Part shown: piece after piece, positions 1 to 11,131 of the stretch
Layout of the letters: every line of letters begins with the position of its first letter
Position numbering within the stretch: the first letter of the stretch is position 1
DNA from: Halichondria panicea
Lineage: Eukaryota; Porifera; Demospongiae; Suberitida; Halichondriidae
NCBI RefSeq assembly: GCF_963675165.1
Contig: NC_087385.1
Span: 5,969,412-6,033,411 of the forward strand
Length of the DNA stretch: 64,000 nt
Direction: 5' to 3'
Notes under the pieces: model-generated
Database searches by the model: none
What the model saw: the letters and a program-made list of their open reading frames with translations, nothing else
What the model was told of the DNA's origin: nothing
Position numbers and translations under genes: made by a program

Positions 1-540
1 TGTTGTACACACTCGCATCCAGTGGAAAACCTGAAGAATTGTATACTTGGAACATTGGAGTACCTAAACGGCTGGTCACCTTGTTCCTTAATCATGGATA
101 ACATCTTGGCTGCCATTGCAGCCTTAGTAGCTGGTGCTTCCAGTAGGGCTGGATTAGCACAACTCTTCATGACCTCAAAGATCACTTGACTGAGCCTCTC
201 TCCTGTAAGAGTGGGTGTACTACAATGAGGCATGTATTTAATAGGGTGTGTGTGTACCGTTGGTTGCTTGCTCTGCCAGGAGACCCTCAAACACGGTCAT
301 GACACTGTCCTCTGAGGTTCCCCATCGAGACAATTCCCTGGGTCTACCACGACGCTGCTGTGTATGCTCTCTGTCTCTGCCGCCAGTGTTCTCTTGGGAT
401 CTGTAAGCCGTTTGCTGGTGCTGAAGACGACATACTTGAAGGGATCGGGCGATCAAAGGTCCTCTGAAGACAGGGCTTGGTCTCAATAGATGCGCTAAAG
501 CTCTTGGAGCTAGTAGGCTATGTCTCACTAACCTAAACAT
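1..540 (-). CDS. Putative mitochondrial protein, 5' part only (runs off the left edge)
   Basis: The reading frame starts at the ATG at 540-538 and begins MFRLVRHSLLAPRALAHLL. This Arg/Leu/Ala-rich, acid-free start looks like a mitochondrial presequence. A 46-bp intron (about 211-256) has a GT donor and a CTCTTACAG acceptor, and the phase closes across it to read EQATNGERLSQVIFEVMKSC. The coding frame continues toward position 1 with QFFRFSTGCECV near the edge. A GTG codon at 570 lies in frame upstream, but the ATG at 540 is the better start. I do not recognise the family; the visible part shows no catalytic motif. It is head-to-head with ZMYND12, whose ATG is 190 bp away. Confidence 0.55.
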
Positions 541-730
541 CTTCCAAACTAACTTCTTCTCTTGGTCCACGTGTCTTGAAGCTCACCTTTTTCATTTGTT
601 GATATACCGGCCCTTTACCTTCTTGAAAAGAGTCTGTCAAAAGGTCGTCGTAATGTATAAACGAATTATGATCGTGGCCATAGCAACTGAAGCTAGTTCC
701 ACAGCATTAACAGTAAGTGTTCAACAAACA

Positions 731-2310
731 ATGGCTTTGAATCCACTAGCCACTCCCAAGGGTGTCAAAATACTCTGTGAGCTTTGTCAGAAGCCAGCCT
801 ACATCCAGTGTACCAAGTGCAGAGTCACCTACTACTGGTAATAGTGTTATTACTAAGAGCGTATGCACTGCATGAATGTATGTACATGCGCACACAGTTG
901 TGACGAGCATCAGATTGAGGATTGGTCCTCTATCCATGAGAAGATCTGCTCCATTGTTGCCATAGCAAGAATACCACAGAGTCACGCCCACACTGAGGAG
1001 GAACGGGCCACCAGGAAACACCAGCAGGAGCTCAGGAAGGTCAGCCTCATTCTCACTGTGTCTAATTTACATAAACGTTAAGTTATATTTCCTACATGTC
1101 AGTTGGTACAATTTCAGTAAACCCACACCTATCTTTTTACCTTCATTTGTACAGAAACACATCATTGAGGTGTCTTTGCAAGAGGGGCGACGATTTCTCT
1201 ACGAGGGCCACCACTCCATGGCTATTCCTGCTGCCCTGGAGGCTCTCAAGTTCCTTACAGAAGTGTACGGCAATGCTAACATACACCTCACCCCGGCCTA
1301 CCTAATACTGGGTGCAGCTGCCATTGGACTGGGAAGACTGAAAGAGGCTGATCAGTATCTATCACAAGTGAGTCTATATATCAGATCACTGAAATGTGTA
1401 TGGAAGAGCTTCCTTATGTTACTGCATTCAATTTGTTACCTTTAAATTTATAAGGCTGCAGCTCTTCTAATATTTCCTTCCACCTACCAATCCAGGCCCA
1501 GTGGTCAGTGCTGAAGGCTGGTGATTGTGAGCCATGGTTGAAGTCTCGTCTGCACAGAAACCTCGGAAAATTGGCAGCTGCTAAGAACTCTCTCAGTGAA
1601 GCGAGGAGACATTTTGCTGAGGATGTAAGTGTGGTGTGTTCCGGCCATGCTCATTATTGTGTACTGGTCATGTGCAGATCTATCAGTCAAGTGTGGCGTA
1701 CAATCTGGATGCAATACAGACATCTGGTGGCTATTATCACATGGGGCAAGTGTTTCTAAAAGAGAAGAAAACAGACATAGCCATTTCACTTCACAACCAG
1801 GTGTGTCCCAGGCCATAGATTCCATGTTGTTATCCTTTTATAGGTGTTGGACGCTTGGAAAGCTCATCTCTCTTCTCTAGTACACGAGAAGCCTGGTTCA
1901 AAGGGACAGCTGGGTAATTTAATACCTCAATAAAAGTTATCTTACACGCTGCTATAATTATACCCAAACAGATGTGGCTGAACGAGCTGAAGCGTTTTCA
2001 ATGCTCCACAGTATCCGTGAGTGGAGGGAGAGTGTGACTGCTGCCCACCCTCAGTTAATGGCCCCCCTCTATCACACCCTCGCCCTACTACACACGACAG
2101 TGGGAGAAGAAGACAAGGTTTATCCAGAGCATTACTAGCATAAGTCATAAAATGAAACATTTATCATCATAATTTCTCATGCAGGCTATTGGTTATGCTG
2201 AGCAAGCCCTTGGACTGATCAAGACCTCTGGACAAGCAGCACTATTAAACACTCAGTCAGAACTAGAACAGTTGATAGACATTCTACACAAGCCAGAGGG
2301 GACAACCTGA
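731..2310 (+). CDS. ZMYND12: Zinc finger MYND domain-containing protein 12 (ZMYND12), 8 exons, 351 aa
   Basis: Exons are 731-837, 898-1039, 1155-1367, 1496-1624, 1678-1800, 1844-1913, 1972-2117 and 2185-2310. All have GT-AG borders, and they sum to 352 codons including the stop. The N-terminus holds a MYND zinc finger: CELC, CTKCRVTYYC, then HQIEDWSSIHEKIC. The rest is helical TPR-like repeat (FLYEGHHSMAIPAALEALKF, YLILGAAAIGLGRLKEADQY). Length and block order match vertebrate ZMYND12 (about 365 aa), including the opening PLATPKG. In animals ZMYND12 is a cilium/sperm-flagellum protein linked to axonemal dynein and TTC29; a ciliary role here is inferred from that. The ATG at 731 was chosen because it aligns with the family start. 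The gene is convergent with the nucleoside transporter, 223 bp between stops. Confidence 0.93.
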
Positions 2311-2533
2311 TGCTTATCTGTTGTGTATACGTATGTACTTGTTGATGTTTACTGTTTTATTTGGTGATCCCCAATTACATTCATCAATTAATTAGTCGTC
2401 TTTTAAGTTAGAGTATTCACTTGTTGACACTTAAGTTTGGTTGGGGTAATACATATACACATGAGTTAGCAAATAATATACAAAATAATACATTTCACGT
2501 ATGTGCACAGCCATAATTATAAAAATAGTTAGT

Positions 2534-5500
2534 TTAGATATATCTTAGATTGGCGACGTAGGCCCATAGGAAGGAGAAACATGATCCCACTAGCAGGCCA
2601 AAGGACAGGAAGAAAGCCATGATGGTCGACGCAGTCTCACGCTGGTCAGCAGGCAGACTCCTGTACAGCGGAAAACATAATTATTCAACAGTATAGTACA
2701 CAAAAGTTCACAATGGCTGATGACATAGTGTCTCTAGCTGTAAGAACGGTTACTTAAAGACATTATCCCTGAATCCCTGAGGAAATGTGAATACACTGAG
2801 CTGTGTTCTACCTAATGCCTATAGGAAATTTTGTGTACACTTTCCACTTTTAAGTAAATGTTGCATTAACTCACTGAGGTGCACTGATCATGGCGACGGA
2901 TCCAAAGTAGCCGTTGGTGAGCCCAATGAGAGACACAAACACGATAGGGTAGACATCACTGTTGAACACAGGGTCTTGTCTTGCCTGGAATTTACAAAGG
3001 AGAACGAGAGGCACGAACACCACTCTGAGAACGCTGGCGACAAATAGCACTAGACTGTGGCTACCAGCCTGGAGGGAGAAGGGGAGGAATGGGGACACAA
3101 AAGTTGATACAAAAAGTGATAATTAAGCTATAATTATGAATGCAATAATTACCGAGTGTAAATATTATTTAGTACTCATACACACACTGCAAAGGTTAGT
3201 ACGCACTAGCATTAATTAACACAAACTCACAGTGATCCAGTGGGTAATGAATCGGCCCACAAAGTCGGACACATTGAACAGGAGGAAACAGACCAGGGGG
3301 GTGAAGTAAGTATCTGTAACAGATGCATGGGAAATAATTATTATGTAGATGACACTAAAAAATTGTTCGGTAGTCAGTCAAATGGAGTGGTGTGATCAGT
3401 TAGGGAGGAGTGGTGTACAACTCTAATGCATGTGCACAGCAGAGCTTTGGCTCACCTGACCACACATTTGTGCCGTTTTCGACATAATCCATTGACTGGA
3501 CGATAGCTAACACTCCAGGAAAGAGGGAGAGGGTCACAGCAAACACCAGGAACACACTGACAGCATACAGCCATATCTACACACGTGGTGAGGAGGAAAA
3601 AATAATGATGATAACATCAGCAATTTCTAGAAGCGGCAAAAACGTATGAGTGAACTCCTTTGATCTTGAAGAATACCACGTGCATATTTAGGGTATAACT
3701 GTACTTGCAACTATCTAAAATTGTTAGCAACGAGCTCACCCCTTTGAATATCTTCCAGTATGGAACAGATGTGTCTACAATCTTCACATTCACAGAGGCT
3801 TGAACAACTGCACAAAACAAAGAGTTTGTAAAGTTTAGTCACACAAAGAAGTACATTTGCCACGTGGCAGTATGATAATAATCTTACCTGAGCCTTGTTT
3901 TGCTTTAATATTACTGTAACTTGTCTGGTTAAGGTAGTACTTGATAAATTTCTGGAAATGAGATCATCGCCATAATCATCATGTGCCTAAGCTACCTATA
4001 ATAAGAATGAATCTCTCTACCTACCTATTGAGCTGAGGTAATTAAAAGGCATTACTTACCATGGGTAGCATGAGGAAGAATGATGCTAAACAGATGATGA
4101 CCACCAGAAGAGCAACAGCAAAGTAGCCGAAAGCACTGTCAGTGGATTTGTTCCCCACCAAGGCCAAGGATAGAACTTGGGCCACAGCAGCGAATATACC
4201 AGCACTTGCCTGTATAGCATGGATTAGTGTGGAGTGAGTATAGAACACTGCACAGTATACTAGACAAGATTAGCCTTACTTGTCCACTGAGGACTATAGA
4301 CGTATACTTCGGTGGGAATACTCCGGCAAAACCAAAAGTGCTACTTTGAAAGATAGCAGATGCCACTATAGGAAGAGAGAGTAATTCTACAAAGGATAGT
4401 CTCATTAACAACACTTACCACTCAATACCACAACAATTAACAATGTCACACCAAAAAATCCGTCCACCCCTGCAGAGTAAAAATTCGTATTTTAGTATAA
4501 TTATTACAATGAATGATCAATATAATATACTTACATGACTCTGTGGGTATACCAACAAAGGCAATGGTGAGTGCAAAGAGAACCATCATTATCACGAGAG
4601 ACAAGACCATCCGATACTGATACCGCAGCCTGTATGGATCAAATATGGAGCACGGAGTAAACAGAGTAAAAACATGTGACATGTTTGTTTCGCCGTTACC
4701 CGACTAAAACAAAGGGCTTGTAAAAATAATCAGTGGTGTGAACAATAACCCATTATTATATCTACTCCAACAGACTCTTCCTTTCCTTTGAAGTATATAG
4801 AACTCACGTACTTTGATTGAAGCCATATGTTGAGAGCGGTCATGAAAGCAATGGGAACCATAGAAGCCACAGAGAAATAGTTCTCAAAGCTGTCCTCATA
4901 TCCAACACACGTGGAGTTAACCATGGGGTTAGCTTCAATGGGACATGTGAACTTGGTCTTGAAGTACTACAAGGTGACAGACAACCACAATATAAACTGT
5001 TGTCATTCATAGCAGCATCGTCTAAAACCTTCTCTTATAGTGATACAATGCTTTGGTATGCAGCAGCTAGCTAGCTAAGGCTTCAAATAACAAGGAGCTT
5101 CAACACAATGCCATGCTGTAGTAAACATAGCCATGCCACAATAATGCTCAAGCATGTTAGATGTTAGATCTATAAGATGGGAAACGAGAATTGGCAAGAG
5201 GAATTTATCCACACGCATGTGCATGTACGTGAAGAGAGGGTGAGCAAAGGTGAAGATAATTTACCTCAAAATTAATTATAATCTTGGGCTTGACAATCTT
5301 ATAAACTATAAATTAATTAATTATTAAGAAACGTAATTAAAAACGTAAACTCACCAAGTTTGCAGTGATGAAGAAGTTCCAGGGTAGCAAATGTCCAATT
5401 CCATGTAGGAAAAAGATCATGTAGGTGAACATACAGCGATCTGGCGGGGGCACAGACTTGACAGTCGATAGGAGTGGGACCGACTCGATGCCGTTCGGCC

Positions 5501-5549
5501 CTTCGAGGCTTCTTAGCTTGTCATAGGGAATTTTCTTCGAGCCGTCCAT
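2534..5549 (-). CDS. Equilibrative nucleoside transporter (SLC29 family), 12 exons, 488 aa
   Basis: Twelve exons, read from 5549 downward: 5549-5355, 4966-4808, 4703-4535, 4469-4419, 4365-4280, 4209-4060, 3951-3888, 3807-3740, 3576-3456, 3313-3231, 3068-2875 and 2660-2534. Every phase closes. Family signatures are the first membrane helix ([19 protein letters not shown]), an [18 protein letters not shown] segment like the conserved ENT helix, [25 protein letters not shown], and the last helix [14 protein letters not shown]. Length and about 11 hydrophobic segments fit ENT1-4, which carry nucleosides by facilitated diffusion across plasma or organelle membranes. A short cytosolic N-terminus contains Tyr/Leu/Pro-rich sequence. 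An in-frame TTG at 5561 is not the start. It is divergent from the six-span gene, with a MITE between the two starts. Confidence 0.93.
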
Positions 5550-5642
5550 AGTCACAAACAATCGTTATTGAGAATATAGATAGTCAATAGCTAAAAATCT
5601 CAAGCTCCCATATTCATGCACGATCACCTTTAGCTTTCCAAA

Positions 5643-5871
5643 TACCGTATAGCGCGAAATTTTCGAGGCACTTATATTTCGTGGATTGGCCTCTAAAAGC
5701 CATTTCGTTGCACAATGTTCGCGGAATGACTGCTTACCGGAAGCCACGCCTTTAGATCCTGCACGTTATAGCAGGTAAAGAACGATTTTCGTGGACTTAA
5801 TTTTCGTGTGGATTGCTAACCCACGAAATCCACGAAAATTAAGCCCCTCGAAAATTTCGCGCTATACGGTA
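5643..5871. mobile_element. MITE copy A with perfect 26-bp terminal inverted repeats
   Basis: The left end TACCGTATAGCGCGAAATTT (5643 on) is repeated inverted at the right end (to 5871) with no mismatch over about 26 bp. Homology continues more loosely inward (cgtggatt / aatccacg). A second smaller palindrome lies at about 5795-5845. The element is 229 bp, has no coding capacity, and is bounded by TA on each side, as expected if TA is the target site duplication of a Tc1/mariner-type element. It sits 94 bp upstream of the nucleoside transporter ATG, inside the shared promoter with the six-span gene. Confidence 0.85.
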
Positions 5872-6046
5872 GTCCTTTTGTGTTTGGGCCAGCCACATGA
5901 TCTTATGACTCGAGGTCACTTTTAGGGGGGTGGGGCTTGTTTAATTTCTGCTGCAAACTAGCTCAAGTTTCAAGTTACAAGTTAGCTAGCTAGCTAAGCT
6001 AGCTCAGGTGCTAAACAACAGCTACGTCCTGCAGAAGAGCTCCAGA

Positions 6047-7723
6047 ATGGGTTTACATGGCAGAAGTATTGTTCGTCCTGTGCTACAGATGATCCAGTTC
6101 CTTGTGGGCTTGACCCTTCTTGTGATGGGTTTTGTAGAGTTCTTCAATGAACCTCCCTTGTTTGACATCCTTGGAGATCAGGGAACAAGGCCCTCCCTGC
6201 CTGATGGAGCATTTGTGAGTGGATGAGTGGATCTACATGTATGACCAGTATGATATGACTATGTACTTTTTTGATTTAGAGTATTAATGATAGTATCGGC
6301 TCAACAACGACATACAGAGTGTTTGGTAGAGTGATGGATCTCCCTGTACTCTCTCTGTTTGTGGTGAGTTGCGTTGGCCATTTTAATAACGTTGTATCAC
6401 TAAATATACAAACCCTATCCCTTTCACAAACTGGATTACTGAAATCTTGGTTTTGTCCGAAACGTTCACATTTGCAGAAGACACTGTTATCAGGAGTACA
6501 CTCTCCTGACTGTATAATATAGCCTAACTGTTATTTATATACGATAGACTTATACCACACAAATGAATTAATTGTCCACAATAATATTATTATTCTTCAG
6601 ACGTACTTTCTTGCGCTGATTTGGCTGAAGTTCAAAGGGCACCTCTCATGGATCATGTCCGGTTGCATGGTAGTGGGCATGCTAATGATAGTGGGAGTCA
6701 ACAGAGGTTTGGCCAATGGGATACTGGAATGGAAGTCAGTCTTTAACTCTATGCATGAATACATAGTTCTAACAATGTATATTTTGTTGCGTTTAGATAT
6801 ATGTCTCAGAGAGCTACTATTATTGTTTTGGATGTGCTGATTCTGTCGTTTGGTTGGACAGCAGTAACTATGGTGCTTTTTCTGATCCGTGGCTGGTTCC
6901 CGTTTAAAACTATGGTAAGTGAAAATGTTTATGATCAATACCTGAAATCTTGTCAATGTTATGACAAAACATACACGCAGAAAACTGATCCAGTGACTCG
7001 TTCAGAAAAGGCAATGGCCATTATTGGCAACATCATTGGGCTATATTCTGTACTCACCCTTTGTTTTTTTATCTGGTTCACACGACTCTATGTTTCGTGG
7101 GCATGCATTGAGAGCTCTTACGATTTCCTGCTCCTCTGTCAACTGACCAACCAAATACAGTGCTACGCTTGCACTAACACTGAGGCCTACCAGTGTGTGG
7201 ATGAGGGCTTGGCTGAGTGCGTGAAGCACCCAAACATTGATCCTTTCCATTGCCTCTCTCCTTCATTCGCCATGGACCCCATTAATTATCATGTGAGTAG
7301 CACTAAAGGTATATAGCTTGTTCTAGATAAACATGTATGCTTACATTGCAGGGTTTTTGTGTTTTCAACTACAACATAGGTTTCTTCACATTTGTCACAG
7401 GTAAGGATCATGTTGATGATAATTGCTAGTGTCCTTAGCATCTTTCCTATTCAGTGTTTGCGTATGTGGGTGGAATCTACTTCTTCTGTCGTACAATTTT
7501 CAAAGCCATTCTGAAGTGTATCAAGGTTATTATCCTGATAACCATCAAGTACTTTCATAGACTGATCAAGCAGCTCATGAAGAATAAAGACTATGTCAGT
7601 CTTAATGAAGATGGTGGTGACGAGAATAGTCTGAAGACCGATCGTGTCTCGTTACTGGCCTCTCTACCGTTTAACTATGCTAGCACTGCTAATAGCAAAA
7701 CTGCCAGCACTAAAATGGTGTAG
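6047..7723 (+). CDS. Unrecognised six-span membrane protein, 7 exons, 377 aa
   Basis: Exons: 6047-6214, 6280-6363, 6601-6734, 6797-6914, 6981-7292, 7352-7400 and 7455-7723; phases close. Hydrophobic segments are MIQFLVGLTLLVMGFVEFF, FVTYFLALIWL, IMSGCMVVGMLMIVGV, IIVLDVLILSFGWTAVTMVL, IIGNIIGLYSVLTLCFFIWF and GFFTFVTVFAYVGGIYFF. Between the fifth and sixth is a loop of about 70 residues rich in Cys (CYACTNTEAYQC, CVKHPN, FHC), probably disulphide-bonded and extracytoplasmic. The C-terminal tail is about 80 residues, basic near the membrane (YFHRLIKQLMKNK) and Ser/Thr-rich later, probably cytosolic. I cannot assign a family; it lacks the tetraspanin CCG motif. Start choice: the first ATG after the last upstream stop; an in-frame GTG at 6008 is ignored. 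It is convergent with LIN52. Confidence 0.75.
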
Positions 7724-7781
7724 TGTAGTTGTTCGTTTTATTTACTCTGTGTGCGTTAAGCTTCATAACAAACTTTTTATG

Positions 7782-7825
7782 TCCATTACGTATTATTTGT
7801 ACGTATTATTTGTACGTATTATTTG
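7782..7825 (+). repeat. 13-bp triplication in the 3' UTR, followed by AATAAA
   Basis: The motif tacgtattatttg occurs three times head to tail just after the stop of the six-span gene. It is followed at about 7841 by AATAAAACA, a plausible polyadenylation signal for that gene. Only 157 bp separate the stop codons of this gene and LIN52, so the two 3' ends must nearly touch or overlap. Confidence 0.7.
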
Positions 7826-7880
7826 ACTCTGATGACTTATACAATAAAACAGGTGTTTGTATTATAAAGAGTTAATGTTA

Positions 7881-8721
7881 TTATTGTGTAGAGTGCTTTG
7901 CTTTCTTGATGGATTGTGGTTGACGTGCTGTTTTGAACACATTTAAGCAGTTACCTCTTGTCATTTCTCGGGCTGCATGGAAAATAAAGGGAATCATATT
8001 TCAAAACAATAACAAGACTTTGGTATATATATAACAGTAATGTGTTAGGTACTATGTAAGTACCGTATAGCCGGCAAAAAATTGTGCGTTTTTCAAGGGT
8101 AGTAGTTAACGTGAAAATTAAACTGGGATACTCCCAAGCTCTTGGTGGGTGTGGTTTCCTAGCATTGAACCGCAAATATTACAACCCACAGACATTTAAT
8201 TCTGAGGACATTTATTCCAAATAGCGAAGCGAAAATTTCCCCACTATACAAAGGAACACAGAATTATCACGAGCTATAAAACATACCTTCTTCCACCCCT
8301 AGCTTGTAAGCTAGGTTCTGTAGCGCTCGGATCCGCTCCATTAGTTGGGTTTGACTAAGTGACGACAATTCTGCATACAAAATATAAATGGCTCAGATTG
8401 TACCTGCTATATACATACCGGGTACCTGCTATTGTTTGGTCATTGACTTTCAGGCTCTGGTTCAACCATTTTGGTGGAGCAGACGACAAATGCTACATAG
8501 AAACAGTTAATACTTGGCAACACTAGGACATAGTACTTACCAGTGGATCAAAATCCCCAACTGCAGGAATATAAGCAGTGTAAACAGTTTATATGGTAAT
8601 ACTGTTTAATAATAAACTTACAAAAGTTCTGGTCTGGCCACATGACAGGAGAATCACACCCTAACGTCTCTGTAGACATAAGAAGCTCACTTCCATCTTC
8701 AGCACTTCTACTAGTCTCCAT
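7881..8721 (-). CDS. LIN52: LIN52, DREAM/MuvB complex subunit, 5 exons, 120 aa
   Basis: Exons 8721-8622, 8560-8541 (only 20 nt), 8492-8426, 8370-8287 and 7972-7881 total 121 codons, and all phases close. The protein has the LIN52 hallmarks in order: an acidic N-terminus with PVMWPDQ, the SAPPKWLNQ segment, then LMERIRALQNLAYKLGVEEA and REMTRGNCLNVF. Human LIN52 is 116 aa with the same order. In animals LIN52 bridges LIN9/LIN54 to the pocket proteins p107/p130 within MuvB, repressing or activating cell-cycle genes in the nucleus. The last intron (7973-8286) contains a degenerate MITE. The gene is head-to-head with the WW-BAG gene, 303 bp between ATGs. Confidence 0.93.
8061..8250. mobile_element. 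Degenerate MITE copy C in the last LIN52 intron
   Basis: The left end TACCGTATAGCCGGCAAAAA resembles the left end of the copies at 5643 and 22338. The right end (gcgaaaatttccccactata) is a diverged inverted match (TATAGTGGGGAAATTTTCGC on the other strand). The element is about 190 bp, noncoding, and lies wholly within the intron. The inverted match is clearly weaker than in copy A, so this looks like an older insertion. Confidence 0.55.
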
Positions 8722-9024
8722 AGCTAGCTAGCTAGCTAGCTCATGTAGCTGGCTTTGTTGTCTAGTATAGTACCTCAGTCTAGTCGTTTAGACTGGAGAC
8801 CACGCCTTCTTCTTTCTTAGCCTGCTTTTTTAAAGGTCAGAGGTCAACATGCACTCTATTTAGAAATAGATAAATAATTCTGGAAGATTCAAGACACAAA
8901 AAGACTCATCTCTTCTCCCTCCTTCAACAATGTTCTGAATGAATCTAGCAACTTTTGAACTGTGTTATTAAAGTATCTGCCAAGGGCTGTTTGGTTATAT
9001 CTGAGCAAGTCTTGAAGAATACCC
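8722..9024. promoter_or_regulatory. Shared 303-bp LIN52 / WW-BAG divergent promoter region
   Basis: This gap between two outward-facing ATGs must contain both transcription starts. It begins with a (GCTA)n stretch directly against the LIN52 ATG (8721-8742). The same GCTA-type repeat occurs at about 5980-6003, upstream of the six-span gene. No TATA box is obvious. The promoter assignment is inferred from gene layout only. Confidence 0.5.
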
Positions 9025-9441
9025 ATGGCAAGTCAAGTATTTCATCCCCTTCCCCATGGCTGGGAAATGAAAGTCGATCCATATCTTCGATGGCCATTCT
9101 TTGTGGACCACACCAATCGAACCACCACCTGGGATGATCCACGATGGCAACCCCCTCCAGTTAACCCACCCAATCAGCACGAACTGTCTCTACCAGCAGT
9201 CCAAGAGAAGCTTAGAGCTATTAATTCAATAGTCGAGAGAACTGAACAATTAAGAAGTCAAGTTATCAGTACTGTGCCAGGGAGTATGGAACAAAAAATG
9301 TTGGAGGAGATGTTAACCAAACTATTGCTGGAATTAGACTCTGTAGACAGCGGAGGATATGAAACTGTTAGAAATGCTAGGAAAAGTGCAGTCAATAATG
9401 TAGACGCATTGCTGTCTACCGTTGATAAACAGACTCATTAG
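9025..9441 (+). CDS. WW-domain plus BAG-domain co-chaperone (BAG3-like), single exon, 138 aa
   Basis: An intronless frame from the ATG at 9025. Residues about 8-40 form a WW domain: [33 protein letters not shown], whose conserved positions are both Trp residues, the aromatic pair and the Pro after DPRW. Residues about 58-135 form a BAG-like helical bundle ([57 protein letters not shown]). WW plus BAG is the BAG3 combination: BAG binds the Hsp70 ATPase domain and WW binds PPxY partners. Unlike vertebrate BAG3 (about 575 aa), this protein lacks the IPV motifs and the proline-rich middle, so it is a minimal form. Being intronless among intron-rich neighbours could mean retroposition, but it is also short. 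Confidence 0.85.
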   Translation: MASQVFHPLPHGWEMKVDPYLRWPFFVDHTNRTTTWDDPRWQPPPVNPPNQHELSLPAVQEKLRAINSIVERTEQLRSQVISTVPGSMEQKMLEEMLTKLLLELDSVDSGGYETVRNARKSAVNNVDALLSTVDKQTH

Positions 9442-9648
9442 TGTTAACTGTTATATCTTCTATTGTGTTTCTTTGTACATGTACATGTATCAAATTTCAA
9501 GAATGAGTGCACCCACTCACCCCAATTCAGGGGGCGTGGCCAGACGAGCTAATTTAACCACAAGATATCCGCAGGGCATTTAGTATTTAATAGGAGCAGC
9601 CTGCAGCATGCGCAATATAATTATTAATGAGCTGCTGCAAAGTCAACA

Positions 9649-10736
9649 ATGAACTACTCTTTTGTATTTCTGTTTCTAGTCTTGGAATTAGCAGGCTCAA
9701 TGCCTGTGCAAAAACACGTTATTGAGCAGCGGAGAGCCAAGCCTAGATTGGACAAACCCATGGATCTGGAAGAGCTGGACAGACAGGTAATTTTTAAAAG
9801 CTATATAGCATATTATTGTTTTGATGTGGTTAGGAGCTTGTTGATCAATTGTCCACTTACTTGCAGTGTGAAGTTCATGGATGGGGGGCCTGTAAACAAG
9901 CGACAGTGGATCTGATGGCTCTGAACTCCTCCATCAACCAGCATTACCGTCAGTGCCTCAACAACGCTATGGGCACTGACAAAAAAATACAACTCACTGC
10001 ACAAATACCACTAAATATTGGCTCAGGAATTAAAGATGGTGATTTCGATGTGGAAGAAGTCCCAGAAGTAATCGAATGCACTAGGCAGGTAGGTATTTTC
10101 TAATCCATGTATATAGCTATAATCTATCTATCTCTTTATCTCTTTACAGGACTTTGTATCTTCTCGTCAATTTTTCTGTGACTACGTCCAAACAATCTCA
10201 ACCCATGCAGATCGCGCTTTAAACAATCAGAATTCCGCAGTCTTAGTATTACCGTCAGGTGAAAAACAAACTAAATCTATCCTAAACTTGAAGGACCTTG
10301 CCAAGTGTGTATCATGGAAACAGGGCTCTGAAGATCAAGAGTTCACTCCTAGCGAGATTATTCAGAAGATAGATATATGGCTTACAAAAACAGTTCAGGT
10401 AAGTAGCCATACCAAACCTTTGTGAGTTGCCATATTGATTTATCTACCATATTACAGGACCGAAGGATTGCTCCGAATTGTGGTAATTGCAGATCATTAC
10501 TTGAAGGAATTCCAGATGATTCAAATCCAAAGATACCACACACGAAAGAGTGCCCTGAAGGATCTCAGAATTTATGGGAACAGGCGCTGGGTAACTTTTC
10601 CAAGCTCATGAAAGCTGATGAACTGCTTAAAAACCTTGGAAGAAAAGGACGGAAATGCCTGAGAGGGTGTGTGAAACCAGCTCAAGTCCAGTGTGTAGAA
10701 CATGTAGGACTAATTACTCCTATAAGAATAGACTAA
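9649..10736 (+). CDS. Secreted cysteine-containing protein of unknown family, 4 exons, 295 aa
   Basis: Exons 9649-9786, 9867-10088, 10150-10398 and 10458-10736 are all in phase 0 and give 296 codons. The first 18 or so residues (MNYSFVFLFLVLELAGS) are a clear signal peptide. The mature chain has scattered Cys residues, with at least ten over its length (CEVHGWGACKQ, YRQCLN, ECTRQ, FFCDY, AKCVSW, NCGNCRS, ECPEG, KCLRGCVKPAQVQCVEH), so disulphides are likely. A basic RRAKPRLDK stretch follows the signal peptide and may be a processing site. I do not recognise the family. The uniform phase-0 exon borders suggest a modular or shuffled origin. It is convergent with RGS22, 395 bp between stops. Confidence 0.75.
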
Positions 10737-11131
10737 TACCTATATAGTATCTAGTATAATAGTAAGAGGATTATAGGATACAATTATTATAGTCACCTCA
10801 ACCTCACCCCCACTCACAGCCTTATTATTATATATCACATCATCAGTATTGTTACACTTCATTTTTTTTACTCTGTGTGGTCCACGGCGATTATCCATCA
10901 CTGTAATATATTATTCATTGCTATATAGCTACTTTGAAGTTATTATAACAAATTCACAGCTTCTTATCATGATCATGTGTCTAAATATATGCATGTGTAC
11001 TACATAAAAAAACCAGCAACTGGTTGAATGTTGAATGTTAAATATCAAAAATCACTATATGAAATTAAGAATGCACAAAAATAACCACAAAATTGCATAG
11101 ACAGACCACATAAGTTTCAAGTTTCAAGACA
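10737..11131. other. Intergenic stretch between two convergent genes
   Basis: AT-rich sequence of 395 bp between the stop codons of the secreted-protein gene and RGS22. It must hold both 3' UTRs. I see no repeat, no RNA gene and no open frame of interest in it. Confidence 0.6.

Noticed and set aside
7041-7250. Minus-strand frame opposite the Cys-rich loop
   Set aside because: Shadow of the six-span gene's fifth exon.
10737-11131. Search for a tRNA or small RNA in the AT-rich intergenic gaps
   Set aside because: No cloverleaf-like arrangement, A/B box pair or stable hairpin could be recognised by eye.
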